A DNA stretch of 64,000 nt, taken from assembly GCA_963971305.1 (NCBI GenBank), contig OZ020316.1, positions 15,332,745 to 15,396,744 of the forward strand, read 5' to 3'. Made by a program: the position numbers and the translations under genes. How positions within the stretch are numbered: position 1 is the first letter of the stretch; each line of letters begins with the position of its first letter. This document shows, piece by piece, positions 22,072 through 34,255 of the stretch. Origin of the DNA: Arcuatula senhousia (Eukaryota; Mollusca; Bivalvia; Mytilida; Mytilidae). A model generated the notes under the pieces. It ran no database searches, had not been told where the DNA came from, and saw nothing but the letters and a program-made list of their open reading frames with translations.

Positions 22072-24594
22072 GTGCGTTCTTTACAAACTTTAAACTTCAA
22101 TTAAAAAGCTTAGATCATCAACATTTCATCACTACATTAAACCAGATGAAGTTACAGACGAACAAATAACGTACAAACATACAGACCAACAATAGGGAGA
22201 CTTGACTTTGGACAAATACCCTATAAAAAGATGGCATCATAAGATATTGGATGATCAAATGAAATAAAACTTGGTATGAAAGCATTGTATTTTATTAGCA
22301 TTTTTGAGGAGTGATTTGAAAATGTTCAATGAAATAATTTGACCCAGAGTTTACAGCAAAACACAAGTATGCATGCATGTATGTTAAAGTCTTTAATTGA
22401 AAGACTTCAGAAATGGTAAAAGTCTAGCTATGATCAAAAGACTTCAAAAAGATACAAATAAAAAAATATATAACCCCAAGCCAAGGGGGTCAGCTTCTCT
22501 TTAGCTGTAAGTCCATCCACATACACATCCACACATCAGACACCAACACACAAAAAAGGAATTCATCCATGCAACAAATAAAAAAGATTACATCAACCTT
22601 TTTTTCTCTTTTTTTATATTAAAAAAAATCTAAATTATTTTCCAGTGATTATAAAGCTTTTGCGTGGTTTAAAGTTTCAAAATAAAGGCAATTTTATTTT
22701 TTGGGAAAAAAATTCATTTACTTTTTTATTACTTTTATTAGTGTGGTGTGGTCTGCAGTTCAGAAAACATGTTCCTATAGTTGGTCCTCAGGTAATCTGT
22801 GTAGCTCTAGTAAAACCCGGGTCAGTTAATTGACCACTGACAGTGTTAAGATTTTTGTTGCTATTTTTGATATTCAATGGCAATAAGCTGTGCACAAGAG
22901 AAAGGACTTGGAAATATCAGTCTCACTATCCTTATGAAGTTCTTGTACATTGATTTTTCCATTGACTGTCCCCCTTTTCTAGATTCCCATGTTAAGCATA
23001 CATGTATAGTAGTGATAATGAGACTATGAATCCTTACTAACAGTTCATAGTATTGTTGACTTGGATAAAATTGTGTTCTCAGGTGTCATGTACATCTGCA
23101 GACTGAGTTACTTTCTCTACGTGGCTTGAAGTTTAACATCTTGATGTTTTTGATAGTGTCTATTCAGATAATAATTCCTTGAAGAGTTTTTGTAAAGCAA
23201 TACATGTGAACATTATGTAGGTGCTAAAGTTAAAGCAATAAAAAATCTTTAAAAAATATCACTTTTAGTTTCCTAGTCTTTTGAAAGATATACATTTAGA
23301 TTCTTTTTACACTTTACTGTTACGTCACCCTTTTTAACCAATTTTGTTAAAGACTAGGATTATGCCAACTTTCAATAAATAATCAAATAAATAAATTTAA
23401 TAAATAGATTTAATAAATAAATTTAATAAACTTAATAAATAAATAAATTAATTAGATATATAAATAAATTTGATAAATGAATAACTAAATATAAAGATAA
23501 AACAGAAGAGAGAGAGAGACAAAGAGAAGAAGAAAATGAATGAAAGAATTAATGTATGAGTGAAATGAAAGATAAAATACAGTTGGCATATTATATTTCA
23601 AAAATATTGAAATAAATCAAACCTCCTAAAACTTCATACTGTTCACACATGTTGTTTTTCTTGAAATCTGGAGGAAGAAAAATCTTGAATTAGACACTGA
23701 TGCTGATATTAAGCTTTGGACCTCAGGTTCATGTGATGGTACAGACTCTGTTGTCTACCATGATTGGAAAAACAGAAATGAAGGAGTTGTAAATCACCCA
23801 TATTTGGGTAAAAGTTACTGACATTCGAAGAACAGACTGACAATCTGAATGACTTAAATGAATTATTGTTATAGTTCTTGTGTTTCTTTCTGAGCCAATC
23901 ATCAAACAAAATGTTCATACATGTATGTACACATACTTTTGAAGGTCATTCAAAAGCTATGTATACCATTGAAATACAGCAAAGAATTGGATCAATGGTT
24001 CCCCATTCCCCTTCAAAATTTTACTAGAATTATGTGACTTCTTGAGGAAAAACTAGGTTTTGTATTCTTTATTGCTAACAACTCCACATGGTGTTTGGCT
24101 AGTTCTAAGATATTTTGATTTCTGTTTAAATTGGTTTTTTTTTGTCTTTTTCAAAAATTTAGGAAAAGTCTTTCTTTTTTCAATTTTTTTTTTGCTTTAT
24201 CTTGAAAATGTTTCCATTTAGTGAAATTTCTTTTCAGTCATTTTTTTTCTCTCTAATTGCTTTTTCACTGGAATTTATCTAAAAGATATCAATTTATTCT
24301 GTAATATTTTCTAAATTTTATATTTTTTCTTTTCCTGTAGTTTGGCTTTTAAGTTTCTTTTCCAAGTTAGACAATCTTCATTTTGGCATAAATTTTCACT
24401 TTTTATTTTGGCCAGCCTCATCCTTCAGTTTGGCTTTTTGAAGGCAAAAATGTTTTGTTTTGTTTTTATTTCTAAAATTCACTGTTTGGCATTTTTTTCT
24501 TTGGCTGTACGTTTTTCTTTAAAGATGTTTTTTTCTAAAAGCTTTTTTGTTTTTGTTTTTTTCCTGGAATTTCTGGACATGACTGTGTTCAGAG

Positions 24595-24737
24595 GGTCAT
24601 CCCACAGACCAACCAGGCGCGTCCCCAGGTGGCGGATAGGGGATACCTTTGATTACTTCAAGGGTTGTCAGGCCATTGAAAACCTGACCGCGGACCAAAG
24701 TGGGACATATAATGACACCATTATATGTAGAGTAACT
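24595..24737 (+). other. Conserved structured block, copy 2
   Basis: Same order of hairpins as copy 1 at 17,461. In the first stem the right arm is TCAAGGG, which keeps pairing through a G-U wobble. Loop 2 is shortened by 4 nt. The third hairpin is unchanged. Confidence 0.6.
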
Positions 24738-24765
24738 ATTCTATGGCTATATTCTTTACTTATTA

Positions 24766-25051
24766 CAGGGTTCCCACACCATCTTTGAATTCAAGGAAAC
24801 CTGGAAAAGTCCTTGAATTTCATTTCAATGCTCAAAAAGCTGGAAAAATCCTTGAATTTTATCAAATATCCTTGAAAAACCCTGGAATTTTGTAATATGC
24901 AGATTTGTTGACCGTTAGATGAAAAAAAGGCCGAAAAATATTGGATTTTTAAATTTTTTGCGGACTAATTTATCCTTGAAAATGACCTCAATACCCTTAA
25001 AATGTCCTGGAAAAACCCTTGAATTTTGTGTAAAAAAAAGTGGGAACCCTG
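24766..25051. mobile_element. hAT-type MITE, CAGGGTTCCCAC ends
   Basis: 286 bp with perfect terminal inverted repeats CAGGGTTCCCAC/GTGGGAACCCTG, flanked by a TTATTA duplication (24,760-24,765 and 25,052-25,057). Segmental unit 1 shows the empty site 'ctttacttattatttttgg', so the boundaries are certain. The interior is made of repeated 'ccttgaatttt' and 'tggaaaa.tcc' blocks; no coding capacity. Confidence 0.85.
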
Positions 25052-25054
25052 TTA

Positions 25055-25275
25055 TTATTTTTGGCTGGATTTCAGAGTGAGCAATCTGGGTAATAAAATG
25101 GTGAATATCAGGCCGGCAGGGGGTGAGGAAGAAATTTTCTTAACAGTCACTTATCACAGCCACTTGATACTACAAAGTATTTGGTATACATCATCAGGGT
25201 GGTGGGGTCCCATAAGATAGGATACGATTTCAGGTCTGTCACTCACCAACCTCTTGTTTTATGAAATTCAGCCAT
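25055..25275 (+). repeat. R1 element copy, unit 2
   Basis: Runs from 'tttttggctggatttcagag' through 'aataaaatggtgaatatcagg' to 'tgaaattcagccatttttg'. It is continuous where the unit 1 copy is interrupted. R1 is absent from unit 3. Confidence 0.7.
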
Positions 25276-25419
25276 TTTTGACTTTGTCAAATCCTTGACA
25301 GGAATCCTTGTCAAACCTTTTGTTTTTCCTGTCAACTATCTGTTTTTTGTTCTATTGGCCAGAAATGGGTCTTTCATTGATAATTTTGGGATTAGTTTGA
25401 ATCTTATGTATTGTATTTT

Positions 25420-25565
25420 TAGTCTTGGGCCAATGCAAGACAGTATGCAGTGACCTCTGGTCATGTTGAAGACTGCTGGCTGTTTTCCATTGTGCTTCTT
25501 TAAATTGCCATTTCATTATGTTGGCTGTGTCACGTATACTTATTTCACATCTGTTTATCGTCTAT
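25420..25565 (+). repeat. R2 fragment
   Basis: 'agtcttgggccaatgcaaga', 'gctggctgttttccattgtg' and 'atgttggctgtgtcacgta' match the R2 copies at 46,915-47,060 (inverted) and 62,740-62,890. Absent from segmental units 1 and 3. Confidence 0.7.
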
Positions 25566-25850
25566 TTGACAGATTTTTTGATAATATAATTAAAATTACT
25601 ATGTAAAAGTATGTCATTCATGTATATATTTTTTTTCTAATACAATTTGTACATGTATAAGTAATAAGATATTTTGTAGAATGTATTTTTCAGAACAAAA
25701 CCAACTAAACTGTAAAATTTTTTGGGAAAAAAACTTGCATACCTTTCTGATAACTGTTTGTATGTCATGTTCATGTTAGATTATGACGTACTCTCAGTTG
25801 TTGGGTAGATTGCAAATTATACATCCTTGAGTAGAAGTGATTGTGTACAG

Positions 25851-25941
25851 AACTAGATTCTTAATTGACCAGATGGGACTATATGAAGCTGGAAGTTGTT
25901 GATGGTTTGCCTGAAGGGCCTATCTTAAGGAGTTATTTAAG
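25851..25941 (+). other. Exon-like block E1, unit 2
   Basis: Same length (91 nt) and same flanking splice sites as E1 of unit 1 (21,037-21,127). The open frame of unit 1 is broken here by TAA at its fourth codon. Confidence 0.45.
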
Positions 25942-26680
25942 GTAAGAATTTTTTGTTGATAGTTTCAATAACAGTTGGTTGAAATCAAACTATTCAATTC
26001 AGAAAATGCTTACTTAACAAGAAACGTGAATAAGAATTATTTATCAAAACGTTATCTTGTATTAGGCCAATATGAAAGATATCGTAGATTCTTATCCCCT
26101 TCCATCCTGATTTTTTTTTCAGCAACCAAAAAAAAGTTTTGGGGCAAATTATAATAATTTTGGGCCAATTTTCTTGAAAATGGCAGATAGATGAAAAAAA
26201 ATGCCTGCCCATATTTTCATGAATTAGGAATTATCATTTATTCTTGCCTAAGTTATAAATGTTTCAGGAACTAATGAAACTAATGTTGCTAATTTTGCAC
26301 AGAAAGGACCCACAGCTGGATAACCAAAATTGAGGAGTTCACACACAAAACAAACCATTGAGTGTACCAAAAGTTGGTTTGGGTAAGTCATTTAACTGGA
26401 AAATGTTTGGTCGGTTCAAGAAAGCAGTAAAATAGTTTGAATAATTCTGTGGTTAAATTATCATATAAAACACACATCTACCAAAACAACTATTATGATA
26501 AATTGCCTTATACAAATTGGAAAACCATTTATATGATCATTTATTTCACTTTACAGTTTTAACTTTATCAACAATTTAGCATAACTAAAATAAATTGAAT
26601 GAAATCCGGCTTTAAATTTTCACTTTTAATGCATCTTTTTTTTATTGACAATGTTATTCATATAGAATTTTAAAACCATA

Positions 26681-26858
26681 GAGAGAGGTGAATGAAGTTT
26701 AAGTCAGGCAGTGTTTGGGGTTCACTGCATCAAATCATTGGCACTCGATAATGGTTTGACACGTTCCCCATTCACCTTCTCTCTGTAGGTTTAGAGCATC
26801 TGCAGCATTGCAGTTTGTCTCGAAAACTTGCAGAGAAAGGTGATGAACGTATGAGGCG
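26681..26858 (+). other. Exon-like block E3 with intronic stem, unit 2
   Basis: Same structure as 21,894-22,071: GAGAGAGGTGAATG at 26,681-26,694, polypyrimidine partner at 26,769-26,783, acceptor AG at 26,787-26,788, 70-nt block 26,789-26,858 and donor GTACGT. Very few differences occur over ~190 bp, against strong divergence and indels just outside. Confidence 0.5.
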
Positions 26859-28228
26859 GTACGTTCTTTACAAACTACAAACTTGAAACATCAAATAAAA
26901 AGCTTAGATCATCAACATTCCATCACTACATTAAACCAGATGAAGTTACAGACGAACAAATAACATACAAACATACAGACCAACAATAGGGAGACTTGAC
27001 TTTGGACAAATACCCTATAAAAAGATGGCATCATAAGATATTGGATGATCAATTGAAATATACAAAACTTGTTATGAAAGCATTTTTTATTAGCATTTTT
27101 GAGAGGTGATTTGAAAATGTTCAATAAGATAATTTGACCCAGAATTTACAGCAAAACACAAGTATGCATGCATGTGTGTAACAGTCTTTAATTGAAAGAC
27201 TTCAGAAAGATACAAATAAAAAACATATAACCCCAAGCCAAGGGGGTCAGCTTCTCTTAAGCTGCAAGTCCATCCACATACACATCCACACATCAGACAC
27301 CAACACACACAAAAGGAATGTCATCCATGCATCAAATAAAAAATAATGCATCAACCTTTTTTTCTTACTTTTTATTTAAAAAAATCTAAATTATTTTTCC
27401 AGTGATTATAAAGCTTTGACATGTTTTAAAGTTTAAAATTAAAAGCATTTTCTTTTTATAGGAAATTTTTGTCATTGACTTTTTTTTACTTATTAGTGAG
27501 GTGTGGTCTGCAGTTCAGAAAACATGTTCATATAGTTGGTCCTCAGGTAATCCGTGTAGCTCTAGTAAAACCCAGGTCAGTTAATTGACCACTGACAGTG
27601 TTAAGATTTTTATTGCTATTTTTTATATTGAATGGCAATCAGCTGTGCACAAGAGAAAGGACTTGCATATATCAGTCTCACTATCCTTATGAAGTTCTTG
27701 TACATTGATATTTCCATTGACAGTCCCCCTTTTCTAGATTCCCATGTTGAGCATACATGTATAGTAATAATGATACAGACTGACAGTTCATAGTACTGTT
27801 GACTTGGATGATTGTGTTCTCAGGTGTTCTGTACATCTGGTGACCAAGCTACTTTCTCTACATGACTTGAAGTTTAACATCTTGATGTTTTTGTTGGTGT
27901 CTGTTCAGATAATAATGCCTTGACGAGTTCTTGTAAAACAATACATGTGAACATTATGTAGGTGCTAAATTTAAAGCAATAAAAATCTTTGAAAATATCA
28001 CTTTTAGTCTCCTAGTCTTCTATGAAAAGATATACAATTTAGATTCTTTTCACACTTTACTGTTACAAAATTCACCCATTTTAACAATTTTGGAAAAGAC
28101 TAGGATTATGCCAACTTTCAATAAATAATTAAATAAATAAATTATTAAATTTAATAAAAAAAAATAATAAATTTTAATAGATAAATAAATAAATTTAATA
28201 AATTAATAAATAAATAAAGATTAAACAG

Positions 28229-28274
<46 letters not shown>

Positions 28275-29299
28275 AAGAGAAGAAGAAAATGAATGAATGA
28301 ATGAAATGAAAGATGAAATACAAGTTGGCATATTTCAAAAATATTTAAATAAATTAAACCCCCTAAAACTTCATACTGTTCACACATGTTGTTTTTCATG
28401 ACATCTGAAGGAAGAGAAATCTTGAATTAGACACTGATGCTGATATTAAGTTTTGAACCTCAAGTTCATGTGATGGTACAAAGACTCTGTTGTCTACCAT
28501 GATAGGAGAAACAGAAATTAAGGAGTTGTAAATCACTCATATATTTGGGTAAAAGTTACTGACATTTGAAAAACAGATTGACAATCTGAGGATTATTGTT
28601 ATAGTTCTTGCGTTTGTTTCTGAGCCAATCATCAAACAAAATATGCATACATGTATGTACAATGTACAAATACTTTTGAAGTTCTTTTAAAAGCTATGTA
28701 TACCATTGAAATGCAGCAAAGAGTTGGATCAATGGCCCCCCTTCCCCTTCAAAATTTTACTAGAATTATAATGTGACTTCTTGGGGAAAAACTAGGTTTT
28801 GTATTCTTTATTGCTAACAACTCCCTATTGTGTTTGGCTAGTTCTTAAATATTTAGATTTCTGTTTAAACTTTTATTTGTTTGTCTTTTAAATTTTTGAA
28901 TTTTAGTTTTGCAAAAAAAATTTTCTTTTAACTGTCTCCATTTGGTGAAATTTCCTTTGAGTCATTGTTTTTCTCTCAAATTGCTTTTTCACTGGAATCT
29001 ATCTAAAAGATATCAATTTATTCTGTAATATTTTCAAAATTTTATATATATTTTTTTTCTTTTCTTGTAGTTTGGCTTTTAAGTTTTGTTTTTCAATTAC
29101 TTTTTATTTTGGCCAGTCTCATCCTTCAGTTTGGCTTTTTGAAGGCAAAATTGTTTTGTTTTTGTTTTTTATTATTTCTAAAATTCACTGTTTAGGGAAT
29201 TTTTTCTTTGGCTGTACTTTTTTTTTAAGATGTTTGTTCTAAAAGCTTTTTTGTTTTTGTGTAGTTTTTTTCCTGGAATTTCTGGACATGACTGTATTC

Positions 29300-29450
29300 G
29301 GAGGGTCATCCCACAGACCAACCAGGCGCGTCCCCAGGTGGCGGATAGGGGATACCTTTGACTACTTCAGGGGTTGTCAGGCCATATATTGAAAACCTGA
29401 CCGCGGACCAAAGTGGGACATATAATGACACCATTATATGTAGAGTAACT
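29300..29450 (+). other. Conserved structured block, copy 3
   Basis: Third copy of the 17,461 block. The first stem's right arm is TCAGGGG, pairing with CCTTTGA through two G-U wobbles. The other two hairpins are unchanged. The minus-strand ORF here is a shadow. Confidence 0.6.
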
Positions 29451-29830
29451 ATTCTATGGCTATATTCTTTACTTATCGTGATTATCATTTCTTAATAACA
29501 TTATTGAAATTACTATGTAAATGTATGTCATTCTTGTATAGCTTCTTTTTTCCTAATACTGTTTGTTTTTGTTCATATTGCAGAATGTACTTTTCAGGAA
29601 AAATCAACTGAACAGCAAACTTTAAAAAAAAACTTGCATACCTTTCTGGCAACTGTTTGTATGTCATGTTCATGTTAAATTATGGGTACTCTGAAGTTGT
29701 TGGGTAGATTGCAAATTATTATACATCCTTGAGTAGAAGTGATTGTGTACAGAACTAGATTCTTAGTTGACCCATGCATGCAGCTTGCAGATGTTTCTGG
29801 TTTGCTTGAAGGACCAGTCTTCATGTTAGA

Positions 29831-30621
29831 ATGATTTATTGGTCCAATTGCAGTTAGAATTAAAATAATTTTAAAGTTTACTTAAGGTTACCTCAAAATG
29901 GCTTAATTTGAGATCGATGTTTCAGTATATGTACAGCAAAGACTGTATATAGCTCCGCCGAACGCAGCATGATACGACCGCAACATGTTGAATACTTATA
30001 CATTTTAGCCCAATATGGATAGTCACTTGCTCCGGACACATAATTGACAAATTATTTTGCACACATGCAGCCTTTGGTGGACTTTCCTCCCACATTGACT
30101 TTATATACTTAAGATATTGGGTACTGCATTCCCAACAAAGAGAAAAAATAAACAAAATAAGGAAATACTTCCAAAATGATTGCGTTAATTCAACATTGTA
30201 AAAATAAGGAGGAAATATGTCATTCTATATTGATTTTTGCAACATTTTCTCCCCATTATCGGCAGCCCCCACACCCCTGCCTTCTATATTTCCTGTCCCT
30301 AGTTACGGCCCTGACCAATGAATTACAGGAATATGTAATATTATATACTCATATAAAAATCTTTATTGTGATTCGCTCAGACATGGTCACGTGGCATGTG
30401 ATATTTCGCTGGGTCAACCGGCAATCGTTGGGTCGCATGGTAAGGTCACCCTCTCGTGAGATTTTGCACGTGAACCCCATGTCTTTTCTTCAACATTGTA
30501 TGGGCTGTATTTTTCAATGGAAAAGGGTTAAAATGTCCCAAACATGTTTCAAAATTTAATATTGAAATTGTTTCATTTAAATATTCGATATAATATAACA
30601 GTTATCACCCTAGATGATATG
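29831..30621. other. No gene seen; short repeat pieces
   Basis: Holds a 'gctccgccgaacgcagcatgatacgaccgcaa' remnant of the 7,410-9,330 family near 29,950 and a 'gggtcaaccggcaat...taaggtcaccctctcgtgag' piece near 30,410 related to the hairpin at 30,622. The 127-codon plus ORF at 30,176 has no recognisable domain and overlaps these repeats. Confidence 0.45.
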
Positions 30622-30718
30622 TGACCCGGCATTTCTTTCCCCTCCAAAAGTAAGGTCAACCTCGGGGCAAGCCCTCGGGTGACCTTACTTTCTCGGGGAA
30701 AGAAACCACCGGGTCACA
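30622..30718. repeat. ~97-bp GC-rich inverted repeat
   Basis: 'gtgacccggcatttctttcccc...aagtaaggtcaacctcgggg' is followed by its reverse complement 'cctcgggtgaccttactt...ggggaaagaaaccaccgggtcac'. The small loop is near 'caagc'. The composition contrasts with the AT-rich surroundings. A miniature hairpin element is likely. Confidence 0.7.
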
Positions 30719-31039
30719 AACCAGCTAGGTAAAGTGCACGAACCAATCGAGTAATGATGAATAATCCATAAAATAGTTCATTTTGCAAATTGCAAAGAAA
30801 AATAAACTTGTTGTCGGTCGTATTATAAAATAAAGATATATAAAACTTGTATCTAATTTTAACATATTTGACCATAAGTTATATAAAATATAGGGAATAT
30901 AGCAGACAGGTTACTCCTTTTAGATTTGACTAACGTTTAAACCACCTTAAGTTTACTTAAACTTTAAAGGCTGTTCTCAATCTCTTGTTGAAATAGAAGA
31001 ATATATTTTTCCTTATAAAAGAGATAATATATATCTTAC

Positions 31040-31076
31040 CTTTTGTGGGCATAAAGGTCATCATTAACACTAGAAA
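31040..31076 (-). pseudogene. Truncated paralogue of the Gly/Trp-peptide signal exon
   Basis: On the minus strand the 37 nt encode FLVLMMTFMPTK plus one base and end at a donor |GTAAG. The intact gene at 36,615-36,690 has FLVLMVTFMPTD with the same phase and donor. Intron similarity continues to about 30,985 ('ata..ttcttctatttcaa.aag'). Upstream of 31,076 similarity stops at unrelated sequence, so the start codon half is missing. No second exon was found below it. Confidence 0.65.
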
Positions 31077-31254
31077 CTAGATATCAGGGAGATGGCAGCC
31101 ATCTCTTAGGGCCCCGCTAGTTGAACCCTGTTCTTCAGGGACCAATATGGACTTGGTATTTCTCCTTATCAAATGTGGACTGGTCAATAAAGAATGGACT
31201 AAAAGACTTGTTTTTACAAGCATTTTGCGAGTATTGCAAAACAATGCAAAGTCC

Positions 31255-31860
31255 CTAACTGTTCACCTATTTCAATGTTCAAAGGGCCAAAACTCTCATA
31301 AAAATTTGCGGAAGGGAATATAACGTTAAATCAATCAGCCCAATTTCTGATAGGGTATGGAAAAAAGTCCGGAAAACTAAAATTTCAATGAATTTTCAAA
31401 GTTCAAAGGGCCATAACTCCCATGAAAATTTGCGGACGGTAGCAAAACATAAACTCTATCTGTAACTCATCATACTTGACTAACATACAAAATATCAGCC
31501 CAATATCTGATAGGGTATGGAACAAAGTCCAGAAAACTAAAATTTCAAGGAATTTTAAAAGTTCAAAGGGCCTTAACTCCTATAAAAATTTGCGGATGGG
31601 AGCGAAAAGAAACTCGATCTGTAACTCATCATACTTGACTCACATACAAAATACATGTATCAGCCCAATATCTGAAAGGTTATGGAAAAAAGTCCGGAAA
31701 ACTAAAATTTCAATGAATTTTCAAAGTTCCAAGGGCCATAACTCCCATGAAAATTTGCGAACGGGATTGAAACATAAATTCGATTTGTAACTCATCATAC
31801 TTGACTCACATACAAAATATCAGCCCAATATCTGAAAGCGTATGAAAAAAGTATGAAAAA
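31255..31860. repeat. ~160-bp tandem repeat, four units
   Basis: The block 'caaagggcc.taactcc.at.aaaatttgcgg' recurs at about 31,274, 31,405, 31,565 and 31,727, with 'aaatatcagcccaatatctga' and 'aaagtccggaaaactaaaat' in each. The plus ORF at 31,476 reads the array. Confidence 0.85.
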
Positions 31861-32399
31861 AGCATTTTCTGACCGAACTTTACCACATTCAGAATCATAT
31901 ATGGTGGAACTATGATAGATATGCCTTCGCCTCCAGGCTACCAGTAAGACCTTACTCTTATCTGGGTTACAATGCACGAACCACTTACTCTCCCGTTCCT
32001 TTAGAATGATGTAAATGAGGAATAAAAGGGGGCATGTGATGCTCATGACAGTTACTTATGATGGTTCTGACTTTTCAGCTGTTCCTTAAGCTTTAAGAGT
32101 CTCATCTATGAGCTATTTCCTTTACAAGGGGTCCTCTAAAAACTTCGAACCGATTGAGACTTTTGTACAATGCTATGACTTAAAGTGTAAACAAGCAATA
32201 GCTTTTCTCTATCTGCAATACTTTTCATAACACTATTTTTGAATGTGTTCAAATGAGCACGAAGAAAAATTGTCGTTGCTATCACTTGTTGTTAAAAACG
32301 GTTATCTTTACAAGAAATTAAGAAAAACAACTTTTGACATTTTATTAAAAAAAAGACACGTGGACTTTTGTGTGGTTTCGGATGGATACAGGCGCAAAT
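31861..32399. other. No gene seen; repeat remnants
   Basis: Near 32,100-32,230 the sequence matches the 'gtaaacaagcaatagcttttctctatctgcaat' family of 41,150-41,640 and 46,550-46,900. No supported exon. Confidence 0.45.
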
Positions 32400-32990
32400 G
32401 TTGGTTTGTTATTGTACCCCCGTTTGAAAAAGAGGGGGCATATAGTGATAGAGGTGTCCCTCCGTCCTTCCATTACACCTCATGGTCCTCATTTCTTATC
32501 TGCAACGCCACCTAAACCCCTTGATGGATTTTCATGAAACTTTCGCACAAACTTTCCACTTTTGACATAATGTAGATGTACACTTGCTATTTTAGAATCT
32601 GATTAGAATGATTTTTGCGGTTTCCCCATAGCATAACCATGGAGTATACCCATTGGGTACCCATCCCTTACTGAATCTTCTCATGTACCCCTCTATGGAT
32701 TTTCATAAAACTTTCGCACAATATTTGTCACATAATGTAGATGTGCACCTCCTATGTTAAATTTCCTCAGAGTTAATTTCTTCTGATTGATATTTGGGGG
32801 CGGGGGTATTATTTTTTTATAGCTGCTGCTCACAGTTTTTGTAGTATTTTATTATGTTTTCCTTTACAAGGTTTGACACACTGAATTGACCGCTAGCAAA
32901 GCGACGGGTGTATTGCAACAAGCAGGAACTGCCTACCCATCCGGAGCACTTGTGTTCGCTCTCGTTAGCGACCGTTCATCTAACTTGAAG
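32400..32990. repeat. Dispersed tandem-repeat fragment
   Basis: A 'tgtacccccgtttgaaaaagaggggg' head and 'tccctccgtccttcc' are followed by about two units with 'ggattttcat.aaactttcgcacaa' and 'cataatgtagatgt.cac'. The end is 'gctagcaaagcgacgggtgtattgcaa'. Non-coding. Confidence 0.65.
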
Positions 32991-33149
32991 GGGGAGGGGT
33001 ATCCTAAGAATTATTCTGATACTGAATGGTGATTATGCCCTAGTGGTGAAGATAAAAAATTCTGAAGAAGGATTTCTCTCATAAAAAAATGTTGATAATG
33101 AATATTCTGTGTTGAAGGTAAAAAAAAATAGAATAGATGATCTTTACGC

Positions 33150-33415
33150 ACTTTGCGAAAAATGCAAGCCCCACCCCACCCCATATTAAATGGTGGCCCT
33201 TTACAACTTGAGTTCGCGTTGTTGATTGCTATCCAGGTTCTTTTGTGTGTGTTTTGTTTTTATGTTATTTCTGTCTTGGTGATGTTCTCGTTAGTTGGTT
33301 CCCCGTTGGTACCTCTCTGGTTGCTTTATTTAGCCTACCACCACGTTGATACCTCTCTTCTTGCTTTATTTAGTCTACCACTATGTTACCTGTCCTTTTT
33401 CTGACAAGGAACAGG
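33150..33415 (+). repeat. Dispersed repeat, inverted copy of 39,060-39,290
   Basis: 'ttgagttcgcgttgttgattgc', 'tgtgtgttttgtttttatgtt' and 'ttggtgatgttctcgttagttgg' mirror the inverted sequence at 39,060-39,240. The 83-codon hydrophobic ORF is therefore repeat-derived. Confidence 0.6.
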
Positions 33416-34255
33416 TTTACAAACATGACAAAAAATAAACTTGTTTTAGATTTAGTGACGTTCAGTAGACAATAATTGTGATAAAGGAAAAACATCGAAA
33501 CGGTCAAAGTTTTAAGATTGAATGCTGGTTTCTGCTGCAAATAGTCAATTTCCAGTACTTTTGAACTGAATTTAGTTGTATAAAGGGATGGACAGACGAA
33601 GAAGTTAGAATGAGATAGATTAGCCTTTGGTCAGGTGAACCAAAAACTGACGCTTAATTAATTGTTTGGAAACTGATAAGACCAGCTCTCTGTTTTACCT
33701 GACTCTTTCCATGCACCGGATGAGTCTCAAATTCAGTAAGACCTTGATGTTTTCTGCATTCTATTGTAAATAATATGATTTAATCTTCAATAGATATTTC
33801 TAAGGCTTTGTCTCTTATTCATAGGTCAGAATCCATTCTGATTCAATGTGAAAATCTATTTTATTTAAGAAAATATATTTACAATCATCAACGATTTATA
33901 TCTTTACCAGTGAAGACAAATCTTCTAAACTACACGGAATCGGTCTAATATCTGAAAAATAAATCAGGAATCGATTACTAACTTTATCAATTGCATTCTT
34001 GTTTTGTAAGTTAGTTGCTTTTATAACAAAAACAATTTAAATAGAGCCTGTAAAAGCTGAACCGAAGCTTAAAATAACAGCTTAAATTTTGCTTTTGAAA
34101 CAAAAGGCTCCCAGGAGCCTGCATCGCTTTTTTTACATTGAAAGGGCTAAAAGTTTACTAAGGGGTCATCTTGACAATATCAACTGAATGCATATTGGTG
34201 TACACTTCAATTAGCTGGACATTTTATAACCAAAAACTGTTTATTATTTTCTCTT
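33416..34255. other. No gene seen
   Basis: AT-rich sequence without recognised exons. A 'ctcccaggagcctgcatcgc' block near 34,110 recurs near 41,055, which points to an old dispersed repeat. Confidence 0.45.

Larger units (their letters stand above)
15695..29830. repeat. ~4.7-kb tandem segmental triplication
   Basis: Three units in the same orientation: about 15,695-22,720, 22,721-27,480 and 27,481-29,830 (partial). All start at 'tttgcagtt.agaaaacatgtt' / 'tctgcagttcagaaaacatg'. All contain the same ordered landmarks: an (AAAT)n tract, a GA tract, 'atgttgtttttcatgaaatc', a T-rich region and a conserved structured block. Units 1 and 2 add exon-like blocks near 21,000-22,100 and 25,850-26,900. 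Unit 1 is lengthened to 7 kb by transposon insertions; unit 2 carries others. Background divergence, with indels, is well above that of the conserved blocks. Confidence 0.9.

Noticed and set aside
33153..33404. Hydrophobic 83-codon plus ORF as a membrane protein
   Set aside because: The sequence is an inverted copy of the dispersed repeat at 39,060-39,290.
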